Below, one piece after another: positions 1-7,768 of a stretch of 18,973 nt of DNA (the first letter of the stretch is position 1; each line of letters begins with the position of its first letter). A program made the translations under genes and the position numbers. The DNA is from Verrucomicrobiaceae bacterium (GTDB lineage Bacteria > Verrucomicrobiota > Verrucomicrobiia > Verrucomicrobiales > Verrucomicrobiaceae), in contig JAGKWZ010000146.1 in the NCBI GenBank assembly GCA_021151605.1, forward strand, positions 1 to 18,973, in the 5' to 3' direction. Under the pieces are notes generated by a model. It was given only the letters and a program-made list of their open reading frames with translations. It made no database searches and had not been told where the DNA came from.

Positions 1-20
1 TTTGTGAAAAATTTCACAAG
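1..20. promoter_or_regulatory. CRP-like palindrome
   Basis: Positions 3-18 read TGTGA-N6-TCACA, the textbook consensus half-sites for CRP/FNR-family regulators. The full inverted repeat is TTGTGAAA-AA-TTTCACAA at 2-19. It lies beyond the 3' end of the leftward pckG gene, so if functional it would most likely control a gene to the left of the window. No + strand gene starts within 2 kb to its right. The match is seen; the function is inferred, and a 16-bp palindrome can occur by chance. Confidence 0.4.
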
Positions 21-118
21 CTCACGCGAACGGTGGTTATCAGGGATGGCAAAGTCATGCGAGCTAGCTCTTCGATCTATGCGCCAAAACAGACCAACTC
101 CAAATCGAACGACCAATG

Positions 119-150
119 GAGGAGGGTGAACTTTGGCGTTCTCCCCCCTC
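119..150 (-). terminator. probable pckG terminator hairpin
   Basis: Arms 119-131 and 138-150 pair at 11 of 13 positions around a 6-nt loop, 21 nt beyond the pckG stop codon. The GC-rich lower stem fits a transcription terminator. There is no clear T-tract on the minus strand after it, so termination strength is uncertain. Confidence 0.45.
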
Positions 151-171
151 GTTGTGCTTCTGTGCTGCCAG

Positions 172-1998
172 TTACATCCGGCAGATGAGCAACTCGCGCT
201 CGTAGATCAGTTCCTTTGGAAGATGGGACTTCAGGTCTAGGAAGAGTTCTTCGTGGGATAGGATCTCAGCACGCCAAGCGGCTCGGTCGAAGGTTTGCAG
301 CTCTTCGAATTTCTCTTTGGAGAAATCCAGGCCGGTCCAGTCGATGTCTTCGTAGTGCGGCACCCAACCGATGGGAGTTTCTTTGGACTTTCCGTGCCCA
401 TTGGAACGATCGACGATCCACTTGAGTACTCGCATGTTATCACTGAAGCCAGGCCAGAGGAACTTGCCATCCGCGCCTTTGCGGAACCAATTCACATGGA
501 AAATGCGCGGTGTCTCGGTGAGTCGGCGCTGCATGGAGATCCAGTGGCGGAAGTAGTCCCCCATGTTGTAGCCACAGAATGGCAGCATCGCCATAGGGTC
601 ACGGCGGACTTTGCCGATGGTGCCAGCAGCGGCAGCGGTCATTTCGCTGCCCATGGTGGCTCCGGCATAGACGCCGCCGCTCCAGTTAAAGGCCTGGAAG
701 ATGAGTGGCATCGTGGTGGCACGGCGGCCGCCGAAGATGATGGCGCTGATGGGCACACCTTCGGGTTTCTCCCAGTCGGGATCAATCGTCGGGCACTGTG
801 AGGCAGGCGCGGTGAAGCGTGAATTCGGATGCGCGGCTTTGATGCCTTTCTCCTTGGCGATCTCGGGCGTCCATTGATTGCCCTGCCAGTCGGTGCATTT
901 CTCCGGCGGCGTGTCGGTCATGCCTTCCCACCAAACGCCGCCGTCAGGCGTGAGGGCGACGTTCGTGAAGATGGTGTTCTTCCGAAGCGATGCCATGGCA
1001 TTCGGGTTTGTGTGATCACTCGTTCCTGGAGCGACACCGAAGAAACCTGCTTCAGGATTGATGGCATAGAGTCGGCCATCTGGGCCGGGTTTCAGCCAGG
1101 CAATGTCATCGCCCACGGTCCAGACCTTCCAGCCTTTGTCAGCAAAGTGCTTCGGCGGGATGAGCATGGCGAAATTCGTCTTGCCGCAGGCGCTGGGGAA
1201 GGCCGCCGCCACGTACGTCTTCTCTCCCTGCGGATTTTCGACACCGAGGATGAGCATGTGCTCGGCCATCCAGCCTTCATCACGAGCCATGGCGGACGCG
1301 ATGCGTAGGGCGAAGCATTTCTTGCCAAGTAATGCATTGCCGCCGTAGCCGGATCCGTAGCTCCAGATCTCGCGCGACTCGGGGAAGTGCACGATGTACT
1401 TCTCTTTGTTGCAGGGCCAGGACACGTCCTTCTGCCCTTTCTTCAAAGGTGCACCGACGCTGTGAAGGCAGGGAACCACGCGCTTTTCACCTTTGTCGAT
1501 GATTTTAAACACCGGCTTCCCGATGCGAGCCATGATGCGCATGTTCACCACGGCATAGGCGGAGTCGGTGAGCTGCACGCCGATCTGTGACATGGGTGAA
1601 CCGAGCGGCCCCATGCTGTAAGGCAGCACATACATCGTGCGGCCTTTCATGCATCCGTTGAAGAGGCCGCGAAGCTTCTTCTTCATCTCGAAAGGGTCCA
1701 TCCAGTTGTTCGTTGGCCCAGCACCTTCTTTGGAATGACTGCAAATAAAGGTGCGCTCCTCGACACGAGCCACATCGCTGGGATCGGACTTGGCGTAATA
1801 GCAGCCGGGCCACTGCTTCTGATTGAGTTTGATGAAGGTGCCAGCAGCAACCATTTCATCACAAAGGCGATCATATTCAGCCTTTGAACCATCCACCCAG
1901 TGGATGCGATCCGGCTTGCAGAGAGTGGCCATTTTTTTGACCCATTTGATCAGATGCGGATTATTACTGAGGGGTTTCGAGGAGGAAAGATTTGGCAT
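172..1998 (-). CDS. pckG: phosphoenolpyruvate carboxykinase (GTP)
   Basis: Cytosolic enzyme converting oxaloacetate and GTP to phosphoenolpyruvate, GDP and CO2, the entry step of gluconeogenesis. The 608-residue product has the family's usual length. It carries the GTP-class signature FPSACGKTNFAM (P-loop with the reactive cysteine, about residues 267-278), the metal-binding stretch VGDDIAWL, the substrate-binding YGGNALLGKKCFALR and the IIFGGRRATTMPL segment. Start choice: the frame is open to a GTG at 2055, but the ATG at 1998 gives the usual N-terminus (HLIKWVKKMATLCKPDRIHWVDGS) without a 19-residue extension unlike the family. Neither start has a clear Shine-Dalgarno sequence. It is a single gene, divergent from the DUF1552 gene. 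Confidence 0.96.
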   Translation of the reverse strand: MPNLSSSKPLSNNPHLIKWVKKMATLCKPDRIHWVDGSKAEYDRLCDEMVAAGTFIKLNQKQWPGCYYAKSDPSDVARVEERTFICSHSKEGAGPTNNWMDPFEMKKKLRGLFNGCMKGRTMYVLPYSMGPLGSPMSQIGVQLTDSAYAVVNMRIMARIGKPVFKIIDKGEKRVVPCLHSVGAPLKKGQKDVSWPCNKEKYIVHFPESREIWSYGSGYGGNALLGKKCFALRIASAMARDEGWMAEHMLILGVENPQGEKTYVAAAFPSACGKTNFAMLIPPKHFADKGWKVWTVGDDIAWLKPGPDGRLYAINPEAGFFGVAPGTSDHTNPNAMASLRKNTIFTNVALTPDGGVWWEGMTDTPPEKCTDWQGNQWTPEIAKEKGIKAAHPNSRFTAPASQCPTIDPDWEKPEGVPISAIIFGGRRATTMPLIFQAFNWSGGVYAGATMGSEMTAAAAGTIGKVRRDPMAMLPFCGYNMGDYFRHWISMQRRLTETPRIFHVNWFRKGADGKFLWPGFSDNMRVLKWIVDRSNGHGKSKETPIGWVPHYEDIDWTGLDFSKEKFEELQTFDRAAWRAEILSHEELFLDLKSHLPKELIYERELLICRM

Positions 1999-2135
1999 TG
2001 TCGTCGTGCACGGTTGGTGCGCATCATAGACGCGGATTCCGTGCCAAATGTCCACCTCAGAAGCCTAGCCTATCTTGGCTAAGACATGCTGTTCATTATC
2101 GAAGTTTTGCTTTGATCTGCGAAGGAATCGCAAAT

Positions 2136-2149
2136 TCAGCCGAGGCTGA
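2136..2149. promoter_or_regulatory. short inverted repeat upstream of the DUF1552 gene
   Basis: TCAGCC-GA-GGCTGA is a perfect 6-bp inverted repeat 18 nt before the DUF1552 start codon, in the 169-bp gap between divergent genes. It could be a small operator or a 5'-leader hairpin. Only the symmetry supports it. Confidence 0.2.
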
Positions 2150-2167
2150 GCGTTTGAGTCTTCGCCC

Positions 2168-3454
2168 ATGAAAACCCGCCGCCATTTCCTTCAGTCCAGC
2201 ACCTCGCTTATCGCCCTGCCCGCTTTGGAGTCATTGGGCTTTCGTCGTTTTGCTTCAGCGGCGACACCGTCTGCCCCGCCGAAGCGTCTGGTGTTCCTCG
2301 GCTTTGGCTGGGGCATCACGACGGAGACTTGGTTTCCGGACATCAAGCAGACGGGGAAGGATTACACCTTGCCGGAGGGCTTGAAGCCGCTGGCGAGACA
2401 CAAAGCGGACTTCACGGTGGTGCAGGGGCTTTGGAACAAATACTCGAACGAAGGACACTGGGGCAGCACGATGTGGCTCACGGGTGCGAACCGCTTCGCG
2501 GAGCCGGGGCAGACGTTTCACAACAGCATCTCGGCGGATCAGGTCGCGGCGGCAAAGCTGGGCATGGAGACGCGTTTTGCCTCGCTCCAGCTCAATGGCA
2601 GCGAGAACGCAGAGGCTTCGGGACATGGGCCGGGGCTTTCGATGGCTTGGGATGTGAGCGGCAAGCCCATCGGCGGTCACAAAGGCCCGGTGGAGGCCTT
2701 TCATCGTCTGTTTTCCAAGGACACGACGCCCATCGAGCAACAGAAGGCGATGCTCGCGCAGAAGCGCAGCGTGCTCGATACGGTGATGGAGAATGCGAAG
2801 GCGATGCAGCGTGGCCTTGGCAAAAACGACAAGGCGAAGCTCGACGAATACTTCCAGGGCATCCGCGACATCGAGACGCGTCTCGCCAAGGACGAGCAAT
2901 GGATTGGCGTGCCTCAACCGAAGGCGCCGATTCCGCAGCCGCAGGAAGGGCTGGCAGGCAAGGAGGAGATCAAGATCATGTATGACATCATCGTCGCCGC
3001 GATGCAGACGGATAGCACCCGCGTGCTGACCTATCGCCAGCCGGTGAGCACGCTGATGACGAGCATCGGCATCAAAGTGGCCCCGCATGACATGAGTCAC
3101 TACCACTCGACCATGGGCGAAAAGCTCGCGGCCTCGCAGCAACGCGATCTCGTGCAAAGCGAGCTGCTCGCCGGTCTCCTCGACAAGCTCAAAGCCACGA
3201 AGGAAGCCGATGGCAGCCGCCTTTTCGATCACGTCGCCCTCGCCTACGGCAGCAACATCCGCACCGAGCACAATCTCGACAACTGCCCCACGCTGCTCAC
3301 GGGCGGCGGCGCTGGCATCAAGCTCGGCCACAACATCGTCGCGCCGAAAGACACGCCGCTGTGCAACACCTGGCTCACCCTGCTCCACGGGATCGGCGTG
3401 AATGCCGAGCGTCATGGCGATAGCTCCGGCGTGCTGAAGGAGATCGTGGCTTAA
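2168..3454 (+). CDS. DUF1552 family protein with Tat-type signal
   Basis: The 428-residue protein begins MKTRRHFLQSS, a twin-arginine-like motif (RRxFL) before a hydrophobic stretch, so export by Tat is likely. The body resembles the DUF1552 (PF07586) family common in Planctomycetes and Verrucomicrobia: an early LVFLGFGWG segment, a central helical part (about residues 180-265), a PHDMSHYHSTM histidine-rich motif near residue 300, and an alkaline-phosphatase-like ending with YGSNI and LLTGGGAGIKLGHN. Such genes usually follow a large DUF1592/cytochrome-type gene, but none is next to this one. Molecular function is unknown. No clear ribosome binding site precedes the ATG. Confidence 0.85.
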   Translation: MKTRRHFLQSSTSLIALPALESLGFRRFASAATPSAPPKRLVFLGFGWGITTETWFPDIKQTGKDYTLPEGLKPLARHKADFTVVQGLWNKYSNEGHWGSTMWLTGANRFAEPGQTFHNSISADQVAAAKLGMETRFASLQLNGSENAEASGHGPGLSMAWDVSGKPIGGHKGPVEAFHRLFSKDTTPIEQQKAMLAQKRSVLDTVMENAKAMQRGLGKNDKAKLDEYFQGIRDIETRLAKDEQWIGVPQPKAPIPQPQEGLAGKEEIKIMYDIIVAAMQTDSTRVLTYRQPVSTLMTSIGIKVAPHDMSHYHSTMGEKLAASQQRDLVQSELLAGLLDKLKATKEADGSRLFDHVALAYGSNIRTEHNLDNCPTLLTGGGAGIKLGHNIVAPKDTPLCNTWLTLLHGIGVNAERHGDSSGVLKEIVA

Positions 3455-3612
3455 AAATGCCACCCGACCAGAGGTTGAGCGCAGACATTCTGCAAGAAAG
3501 CTGCTGAAAAACCAAGATCGCCGCTGGAAAAGGCTTTTTTTGTCTTTACCATCGCCGCCCCGTAGCCCTGACGCGCGACGTCCGGGCGCGGTTCTTTCTC
3601 ATTTCTACCCCC
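3455..3612. other. intergenic stretch before ribBA, possible weak hairpins
   Basis: It holds a small perfect hairpin GCAGA-CAT-TCTGC at 3481-3493, a 7-T run at 3535-3541 after a weak GCC/GGC stem (possible terminator for the DUF1552 gene), and a CGCGC/GCGCG pair at 3572-3590 followed by a pyrimidine-rich leader. I looked for the conserved blocks of an FMN riboswitch and did not find them, so control of the riboflavin genes is not evident here. Confidence 0.3.
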
Positions 3613-4827
3613 ATGCCAGCCAAGAAAACACAGGTGTGCGATCCCGTGGAGTCCGTTATCGCGGACATCCGGGCGGGTCGCATGGTGATCGTGACCGATG
3701 ACGAAGATCGTGAGAATGAGGGAGATCTGATCTGCGCGGCGGAGAGCATCACGCCTGCCATGGTGAATTTCATGGTCCGCGAGGGTGGAGGCATGCTCTG
3801 CGTGCCAGTCAGTCTCCAGATCGCCCAGCAGTTGAGTTTAGAAAGCATGGTGCCGGAGAACCGGGAGGCCTTTCGCACGGACTTCACCGTGACGGTGGAT
3901 GCGGCGGAAGGCATCACCACCGGTATCAGCGTGGCGGACCGTGCCCGCACGATTCAGCTGCTAGCCAGCCCGAAGAGCACAGCGGCTGATTTCGTCCAGC
4001 CGGGGCACATCAATCCTTTGGTGGCCAAGCCGGGAGGCGTCCTTCGGCGCGCTGGGCACACAGAAGCAGCAGTCGATCTCTGCCGTCTTGCAGGTCTGCG
4101 TGAGGCAGGCGTGCTGATCGAGATCATGAACCCAGACGGCACCATGGCGCGGATGCCGGAGCTGAAGAAGTTTGGCAAGAAGCACGGGCTCAAAATCGGC
4201 ACCATCGCCGACCTCATCGAGTATCGCCGCCGCAGTGAGAAGCTGGTGGAGAAGCTCGAAGTCGTGGACATGCCAACGGACTTTGGTGTCTTCAAACTCC
4301 ACCTCTACCGTAGCACGCTGGATGGTGTGCATCACGTGGCGCTCGTGATGGGCGACATCAAGGCCGCCGAGCCCACGCTCGTGCGCGTCCACAGCGAATG
4401 CCTCACGGGCGACATCTTTGCCTCGCGTCGCTGTGATTGCGGCAGCCAGCTCCATTCGGCGATGAAACGCGTGTCCGAGGCGGGCAAGGGCGTCATCATT
4501 TACATGCGCGGACATGAAGGCCGCGGCATCGGCCTGCACGGCAAGATCCAGGCTTACAAGCTCCAGGAAGAGGGGCTCGACACCGTAGAAGCGAATCTCA
4601 AGCTCGGCTTCCCGATGGATCTCCGCGACTACGGCATCGGCGCGCAGATCATCCACGATCTCGGCGTGCGGAAAATCCGCCTCCTCACCAACAACCCACG
4701 CAAACTCGTCGGTCTCGACGGCCACAAGCTGGAGATCGTGGAGCAGGTGCCCATTATCTCCGAGCCGAATCCTCACAATCAAAAATACCTCGAAACCAAG
4801 AAGAAGAAGCTCGGGCACAAGCTCTGA
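3613..4827 (+). CDS. ribBA: bifunctional 3,4-dihydroxy-2-butanone-4-phosphate synthase / GTP cyclohydrolase II
   Basis: Makes both precursors of riboflavin in the cytosol: the four-carbon unit from ribulose 5-phosphate and the pyrimidine from GTP. The RibB domain (about residues 8-206) shows DDEDRENEGDL (29-39), HINPLVAKPGGVLRRAGHTEA (132-152) and GVLIEIMNPDG. The RibA domain (about 222-400) shows the zinc cysteines C263, C274 and C276 in ECLTGDIFASRRCDC, then MRGHEGRGIGL and the DLRDYGIGAQI segment. At 404 residues it matches normal RibBA proteins. It heads the run ribBA-ribH-nusB/ftsY, with 34 nt before ribH. Confidence 0.97.
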   Translation: MPAKKTQVCDPVESVIADIRAGRMVIVTDDEDRENEGDLICAAESITPAMVNFMVREGGGMLCVPVSLQIAQQLSLESMVPENREAFRTDFTVTVDAAEGITTGISVADRARTIQLLASPKSTAADFVQPGHINPLVAKPGGVLRRAGHTEAAVDLCRLAGLREAGVLIEIMNPDGTMARMPELKKFGKKHGLKIGTIADLIEYRRRSEKLVEKLEVVDMPTDFGVFKLHLYRSTLDGVHHVALVMGDIKAAEPTLVRVHSECLTGDIFASRRCDCGSQLHSAMKRVSEAGKGVIIYMRGHEGRGIGLHGKIQAYKLQEEGLDTVEANLKLGFPMDLRDYGIGAQIIHDLGVRKIRLLTNNPRKLVGLDGHKLEIVEQVPIISEPNPHNQKYLETKKKKLGHKL

Positions 4828-4861
4828 GCCACATTGATCTCTGCTCTCCGACAATCCCCCC

Positions 4862-5368
4862 ATGTCTCAGCATTCACCTACACGCCCCCGGCCGATCCAG
4901 GACACTGTGTCCATCGCGATCGTGGCCAGTCTATACAACAACCAATTCGTGCAGGGCCTGCTCGATGCCAGCCGAGAAGAGCTGGAAGAACTGGCGCCGA
5001 ACGCCTCCATCACCGTCTATCGTGTGCCGGGTGCTTTTGAGATTCCTGTCTGCTCGGAACTCGTGCTGAAGAGCACCAAGCCCGATGTCCTCATCGCCTT
5101 TGGCGTCATCATTCGTGGGTCCACGGAGCATGCGGACCTCGTAGGCGCTTCAGTGACAGATGCACTCCAGCAGATGTCTGTGCGCCACGTTACGCCAGTC
5201 ATTCATGAAGTGCTGCTGGTGAATAGTGAAGAGCAGGCCGAGGAACGCTGCCTGGGTGTGAGTAAGAATCGTGGCGCTGAAGCGGCCCAGACCGCCGTGA
5301 ATATGATGAGCCTCTTCCGCAAGATGCGTGCGAGCTTCGCCGGAACCCCAACCCTGGAGACCGCCTGA
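4862..5368 (+). CDS. ribH: 6,7-dimethyl-8-ribityllumazine synthase
   Basis: Condenses the two RibBA products to lumazine, the penultimate step of riboflavin synthesis, usually as a large oligomeric shell. Visible motifs are VASLYNNQF (substrate site, residues 21-29), VPGAFEIP (55-62), GVIIRGSTEH (81-90) with catalytic His90, and NRGAEAAQTAV near the C-terminus. The segment VIHEVLLVNSEEQAEERC differs from the common proteobacterial VxFGVLTTxxxEQAxxR form but keeps the register. The 168-residue length is normal. It starts 34 nt after ribBA and ends 4 nt before the nusB-ftsY start, a tight operon arrangement. Confidence 0.96.
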   Translation: MSQHSPTRPRPIQDTVSIAIVASLYNNQFVQGLLDASREELEELAPNASITVYRVPGAFEIPVCSELVLKSTKPDVLIAFGVIIRGSTEHADLVGASVTDALQQMSVRHVTPVIHEVLLVNSEEQAEERCLGVSKNRGAEAAQTAVNMMSLFRKMRASFAGTPTLETA

Positions 5369-5372
5369 GTTC

Positions 5373-6494
5373 ATGGGAAAACGACGCGACGGGCGGGAAG
5401 CCGCCGTTCAATTCCTCTTTGCTCACGAACTCCATTCCGAGCACTCAGCGGCGGAGCAGAGCGCCTTCTGGGAAATCCATAGCGCGAAAGCCAGTGTGCG
5501 TGCTTATGCCGAAGAGCTGATCAAAGGCGTGCTGACCAACCTGGAGCAGATCGATGCCGTGATTTCACCCGTGGTGGAGAACTTCCGCATCGAGCGTCTC
5601 GCCAATGTAGACCGCAACATCCTCCGCGTGGCCGTCTATGAACTGCTGCATGTTCCAGTCGTGCCCGCGCCTGTGATTTTAAATGAAGCCATCGAAGTGG
5701 CGAAGAACCTCGGCGGCAATGAATCCGGTGCCTTTGTGAATGGCGTGCTCCATCGCATCGCGAAAACCATTCGCCCCAAAGCCTCTGCACGTCCTGCTGT
5801 CAGCAGTATTGTCCAGGTGACGCGGGACCATGTTCGGAAGATCCTCCCAGAAAAAGCCAGCCCACTCTCGCCTTTCGAGGATGGTCGCCCCAAGGTTCTC
5901 CTCATCGTTGGCGTCAACGGCGTCGGCAAAACCACCTCCACGGCGAAGCTCGCGTATCTGCTCCAGAAAGCCGGGCACAAGCTTGTGCTCGCCGCTGCCG
6001 ACACCTTCCGCGCCGCTGCGGTGGAGCAGCTCGAAGTCTGGTCGCAACGCCTTAATGTGCCGCTCGTCAAAGGCCCGCCGAATGGTGATCCTGCCGCCGT
6101 CTGTTTCGAAGGCTATGAGCGCGCCATCAAGACTGGAGCCCAGTTCCTCGTCTGTGACACCGCCGGGCGTCTGCACACGAAACACAACCTCATGGAAGAG
6201 ATGAAGAAGGTGCATCGTGTCTTGGGTCGGAAAGACCCGACCTCGCCGCATGAAGTCATCCTCGTCGTCGATGCCACCACGGGCTCGAATGCGCTTCAAC
6301 AAGCGCGTGAGTTTCACAAAGCCATCCCGCTGACAGGCCTAATCGTCACGAAACTCGACGGCAGTGGCAAAGGCGGTGTGCTCGTGCCCATCCAGCAGGA
6401 ACTTGGCGTCCCCACCCGCTTCATTGGCCTCGGGGAAAAGGTGGAGGACTTCCAGCTCTTCGATCCGAAGCGCTTCGTCGAAGAGCTGCTGTAG
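5373..6494 (+). CDS. NusB-FtsY fusion protein
   Basis: One continuous 373-codon frame joins two normally separate proteins. Residues 1-135 are NusB (antitermination factor that binds boxA RNA and S10): GKRRDGREAAVQFLF, NVDRNILRVAVYELL and VILNEAIEVAKNLG. Residues about 172-373 are the SRP-receptor GTPase domain: P-loop GVNGVGKTT (180-188), DTFRAAAVEQL (210-220), DTAGR (262-266), TKLDGSGKGG (326-335) and GLGEKVEDF (352-360). DTAGRLHTKHNLMEE is FtsY-like rather than Ffh-like. Only the last helix of the FtsY N domain (about 143-170, SSIVQVTRDHVRKILPE) remains; the acidic A domain and most of the N bundle are absent. The frame is open to 5328, but the ATG at 5373, 4 nt after ribH, begins the NusB consensus. 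It ends 3 nt before the convergent rhodanese stop. Confidence 0.92.
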   Translation: MGKRRDGREAAVQFLFAHELHSEHSAAEQSAFWEIHSAKASVRAYAEELIKGVLTNLEQIDAVISPVVENFRIERLANVDRNILRVAVYELLHVPVVPAPVILNEAIEVAKNLGGNESGAFVNGVLHRIAKTIRPKASARPAVSSIVQVTRDHVRKILPEKASPLSPFEDGRPKVLLIVGVNGVGKTTSTAKLAYLLQKAGHKLVLAAADTFRAAAVEQLEVWSQRLNVPLVKGPPNGDPAAVCFEGYERAIKTGAQFLVCDTAGRLHTKHNLMEEMKKVHRVLGRKDPTSPHEVILVVDATTGSNALQQAREFHKAIPLTGLIVTKLDGSGKGGVLVPIQQELGVPTRFIGLGEKVEDFQLFDPKRFVEELL

Positions 6495-6497
6495 GGT

Positions 6498-6938
6498 CTA
6501 TCTCCCCTGCCCTGCCTTCCAGGCCGGCCAGCCACCTTTAAGGATGTAGCAGTCGTCCACGGGCACCATGGCTCGCAGTTTCTCACGCACATGGCGGCTG
6601 GCCTCGCACTTCTGGCCGCCGCAGTAGATGATGATGGGCTTCGTCGCTGCTTGTATGATGTCCTGCATATCCAGAAGCTGCATGTCAAAGTCCTGCTCAT
6701 TCAGCAGAAGTGCGCCGGGTACGTGCTCAGCTTCAAATTGTTCCTTCGGGCGAGCATCCAGCCAGATGACATCCCCTTTCCAGCGCTCCTGGATTTCCTT
6801 CAAGCCAACCTCATCCGCCTTCAGTGGCTCCTGAACTAGATACAGGGCTGGTGCACGCGGGTGAAACTGAAAAGCGGCCGCTGCCACTGCTGCAGCAAGC
6901 GCCGAGAGCAGAAAGGCCTGGAGCAAGGCCGACTTCAT
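6498..6938 (-). CDS. membrane-anchored or exported rhodanese-like protein
   Basis: A 146-residue single rhodanese domain behind an N-terminal hydrophobic segment (residues 4-24, alanine/leucine-rich), so it is probably periplasmic, either anchored or with a cleaved signal. VIWLDARPKEQFEAEHVPGA is the typical rhodanese entry. The active-site loop is YCGGQKCEASRHV, with the candidate persulfide-forming cysteine in CGGQKC, followed by ILKGGWPAW. Rhodanese domains carry sulfur as a persulfide; the partner here is unknown. Its ATG overlaps the stop of the upstream DUF1573 gene (ATGA), implying translational coupling. It converges on nusB-ftsY with a 3-nt gap. Confidence 0.88.
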   Translation of the reverse strand: MKSALLQAFLLSALAAAVAAAAFQFHPRAPALYLVQEPLKADEVGLKEIQERWKGDVIWLDARPKEQFEAEHVPGALLLNEQDFDMQLLDMQDIIQAATKPIIIYCGGQKCEASRHVREKLRAMVPVDDCYILKGGWPAWKAGQGR

Positions 6939-7615
6939 GGCGTCTCCTTACTTGTCGGTTTGCGGTACACCGAGAAGAAAGAAAGCTGGCGCTGGTATTT
7001 GGGGATCTTGCTGTCCGTCTCGATCTTTAGCGCACCGAGCATCACCTCCGCCGTGCTTTTGGGCGTCACTGTGACTTCGTATTCTTTGCCTGGCGTGATC
7101 TCTTTAAAGGAGAACTCCACCTGTTCGCGGGTTGAGGTAATGCGGGTGATCTTCATCGGCTCGCTGCCCTGCATCGTGACACGGGTCAGCTTGGACTCTG
7201 CGGGATCTCCCAGCCACCACTGCAGCGTCTTGGGCTCTATTTTGATGATCTCGGGCACCTCAATGACGAAGCTTACCACCCACTCAGACTGGGCAGGATC
7301 GTCTGTCTGTACGTGCACGGTCTTTTCATGCCGCCCTGTGAAGCTGGAGATCTTAAATTCAGCCTTCCCCACACCTTTTTCCCCCGGCTGATAGACCGCC
7401 TTGTCGAGAGAGGCGCTCAGGCAGCTACAGGCGCTGTCGATCTTGAGCACCTTCACAGGCTTCGAGCCTTTGTTATGAAAAACAAACTCGGTAGTGACGT
7501 GCTCATCCTCAGGCTTTGGTTTTAGCTCAATAACCGGCACCTCTGTGACGAGATCCGCGCTGGCAGAGACGATCATGAGAGCGCTGAGGCAAATCAGAGT
7601 TGGGGTGATTTTCAT
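6935..7615 (-). CDS. exported DUF1573 protein
   Basis: A 226-residue protein starting MKITPTLICLSALMIVSASA, a signal peptide. It is followed by a DUF1573-type Ig-like domain: VTTEFVFHNKGSKPVKVLKI, the characteristic cysteine pair in DSACSCLSA (others in the family read TSCGCT), then PGEKGVGKAEF and TVHVQTDDP. A second beta-rich half follows (about residues 125-220). The frame is open to 7723, but the first 36 residues are unlike a leader and the ATG at 7615 gives a clean signal peptide. DUF1573 function is not established; it is common in Bacteroidetes and PVC bacteria. It is co-transcribed with the rhodanese gene through the ATGA overlap. Confidence 0.85.
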   Translation of the reverse strand: MKITPTLICLSALMIVSASADLVTEVPVIELKPKPEDEHVTTEFVFHNKGSKPVKVLKIDSACSCLSASLDKAVYQPGEKGVGKAEFKISSFTGRHEKTVHVQTDDPAQSEWVVSFVIEVPEIIKIEPKTLQWWLGDPAESKLTRVTMQGSEPMKITRITSTREQVEFSFKEITPGKEYEVTVTPKSTAEVMLGALKIETDSKIPKYQRQLSFFSVYRKPTSKETP

Positions 7616-7666
7616 GGTGTAAAGATCAGGACAAGAGATGGCCGTGTCAACGGCACACAATTTCGC

Positions 7667-7711
7667 TGTCCGCGCTTGATGGGCCAATCCAGAGGTTGCC
7701 CAGCGTGGACA
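7667..7711 (+). promoter_or_regulatory. structured stem-loop between divergent genes
   Basis: Outer arms TGTCCGCGCT (7667-7676) and AGCGTGGACA (7702-7711) pair over 10 bp with one G-U. After a 4-nt bulge, GGGC/GCCC and AA/TT continue the stem, with a bulged C, to an 8-nt loop at 7688-7695. The G-U is a wobble only in + strand RNA, so the structure would be in the leader of the membrane-protein gene at 7769. No T-tract follows, so it is not an ordinary terminator. Confidence 0.35.
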
Positions 7712-7768
7712 CTCCATTATCAACGGACGATGAAAACGGTGTTTTCTGAACTACATGACATTTAGCTG

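Noticed and set aside
2255..3463. 402-codon open frame antisense to the DUF1552 gene
   Set aside because: Its protein is Arg/His/Leu-rich with no recognisable domain, and it mirrors the codon pattern of the real gene.
3455..3612. FMN riboswitch upstream of ribBA
   Set aside because: The conserved RFN sequence blocks are not present and the leader is too short and differently structured.
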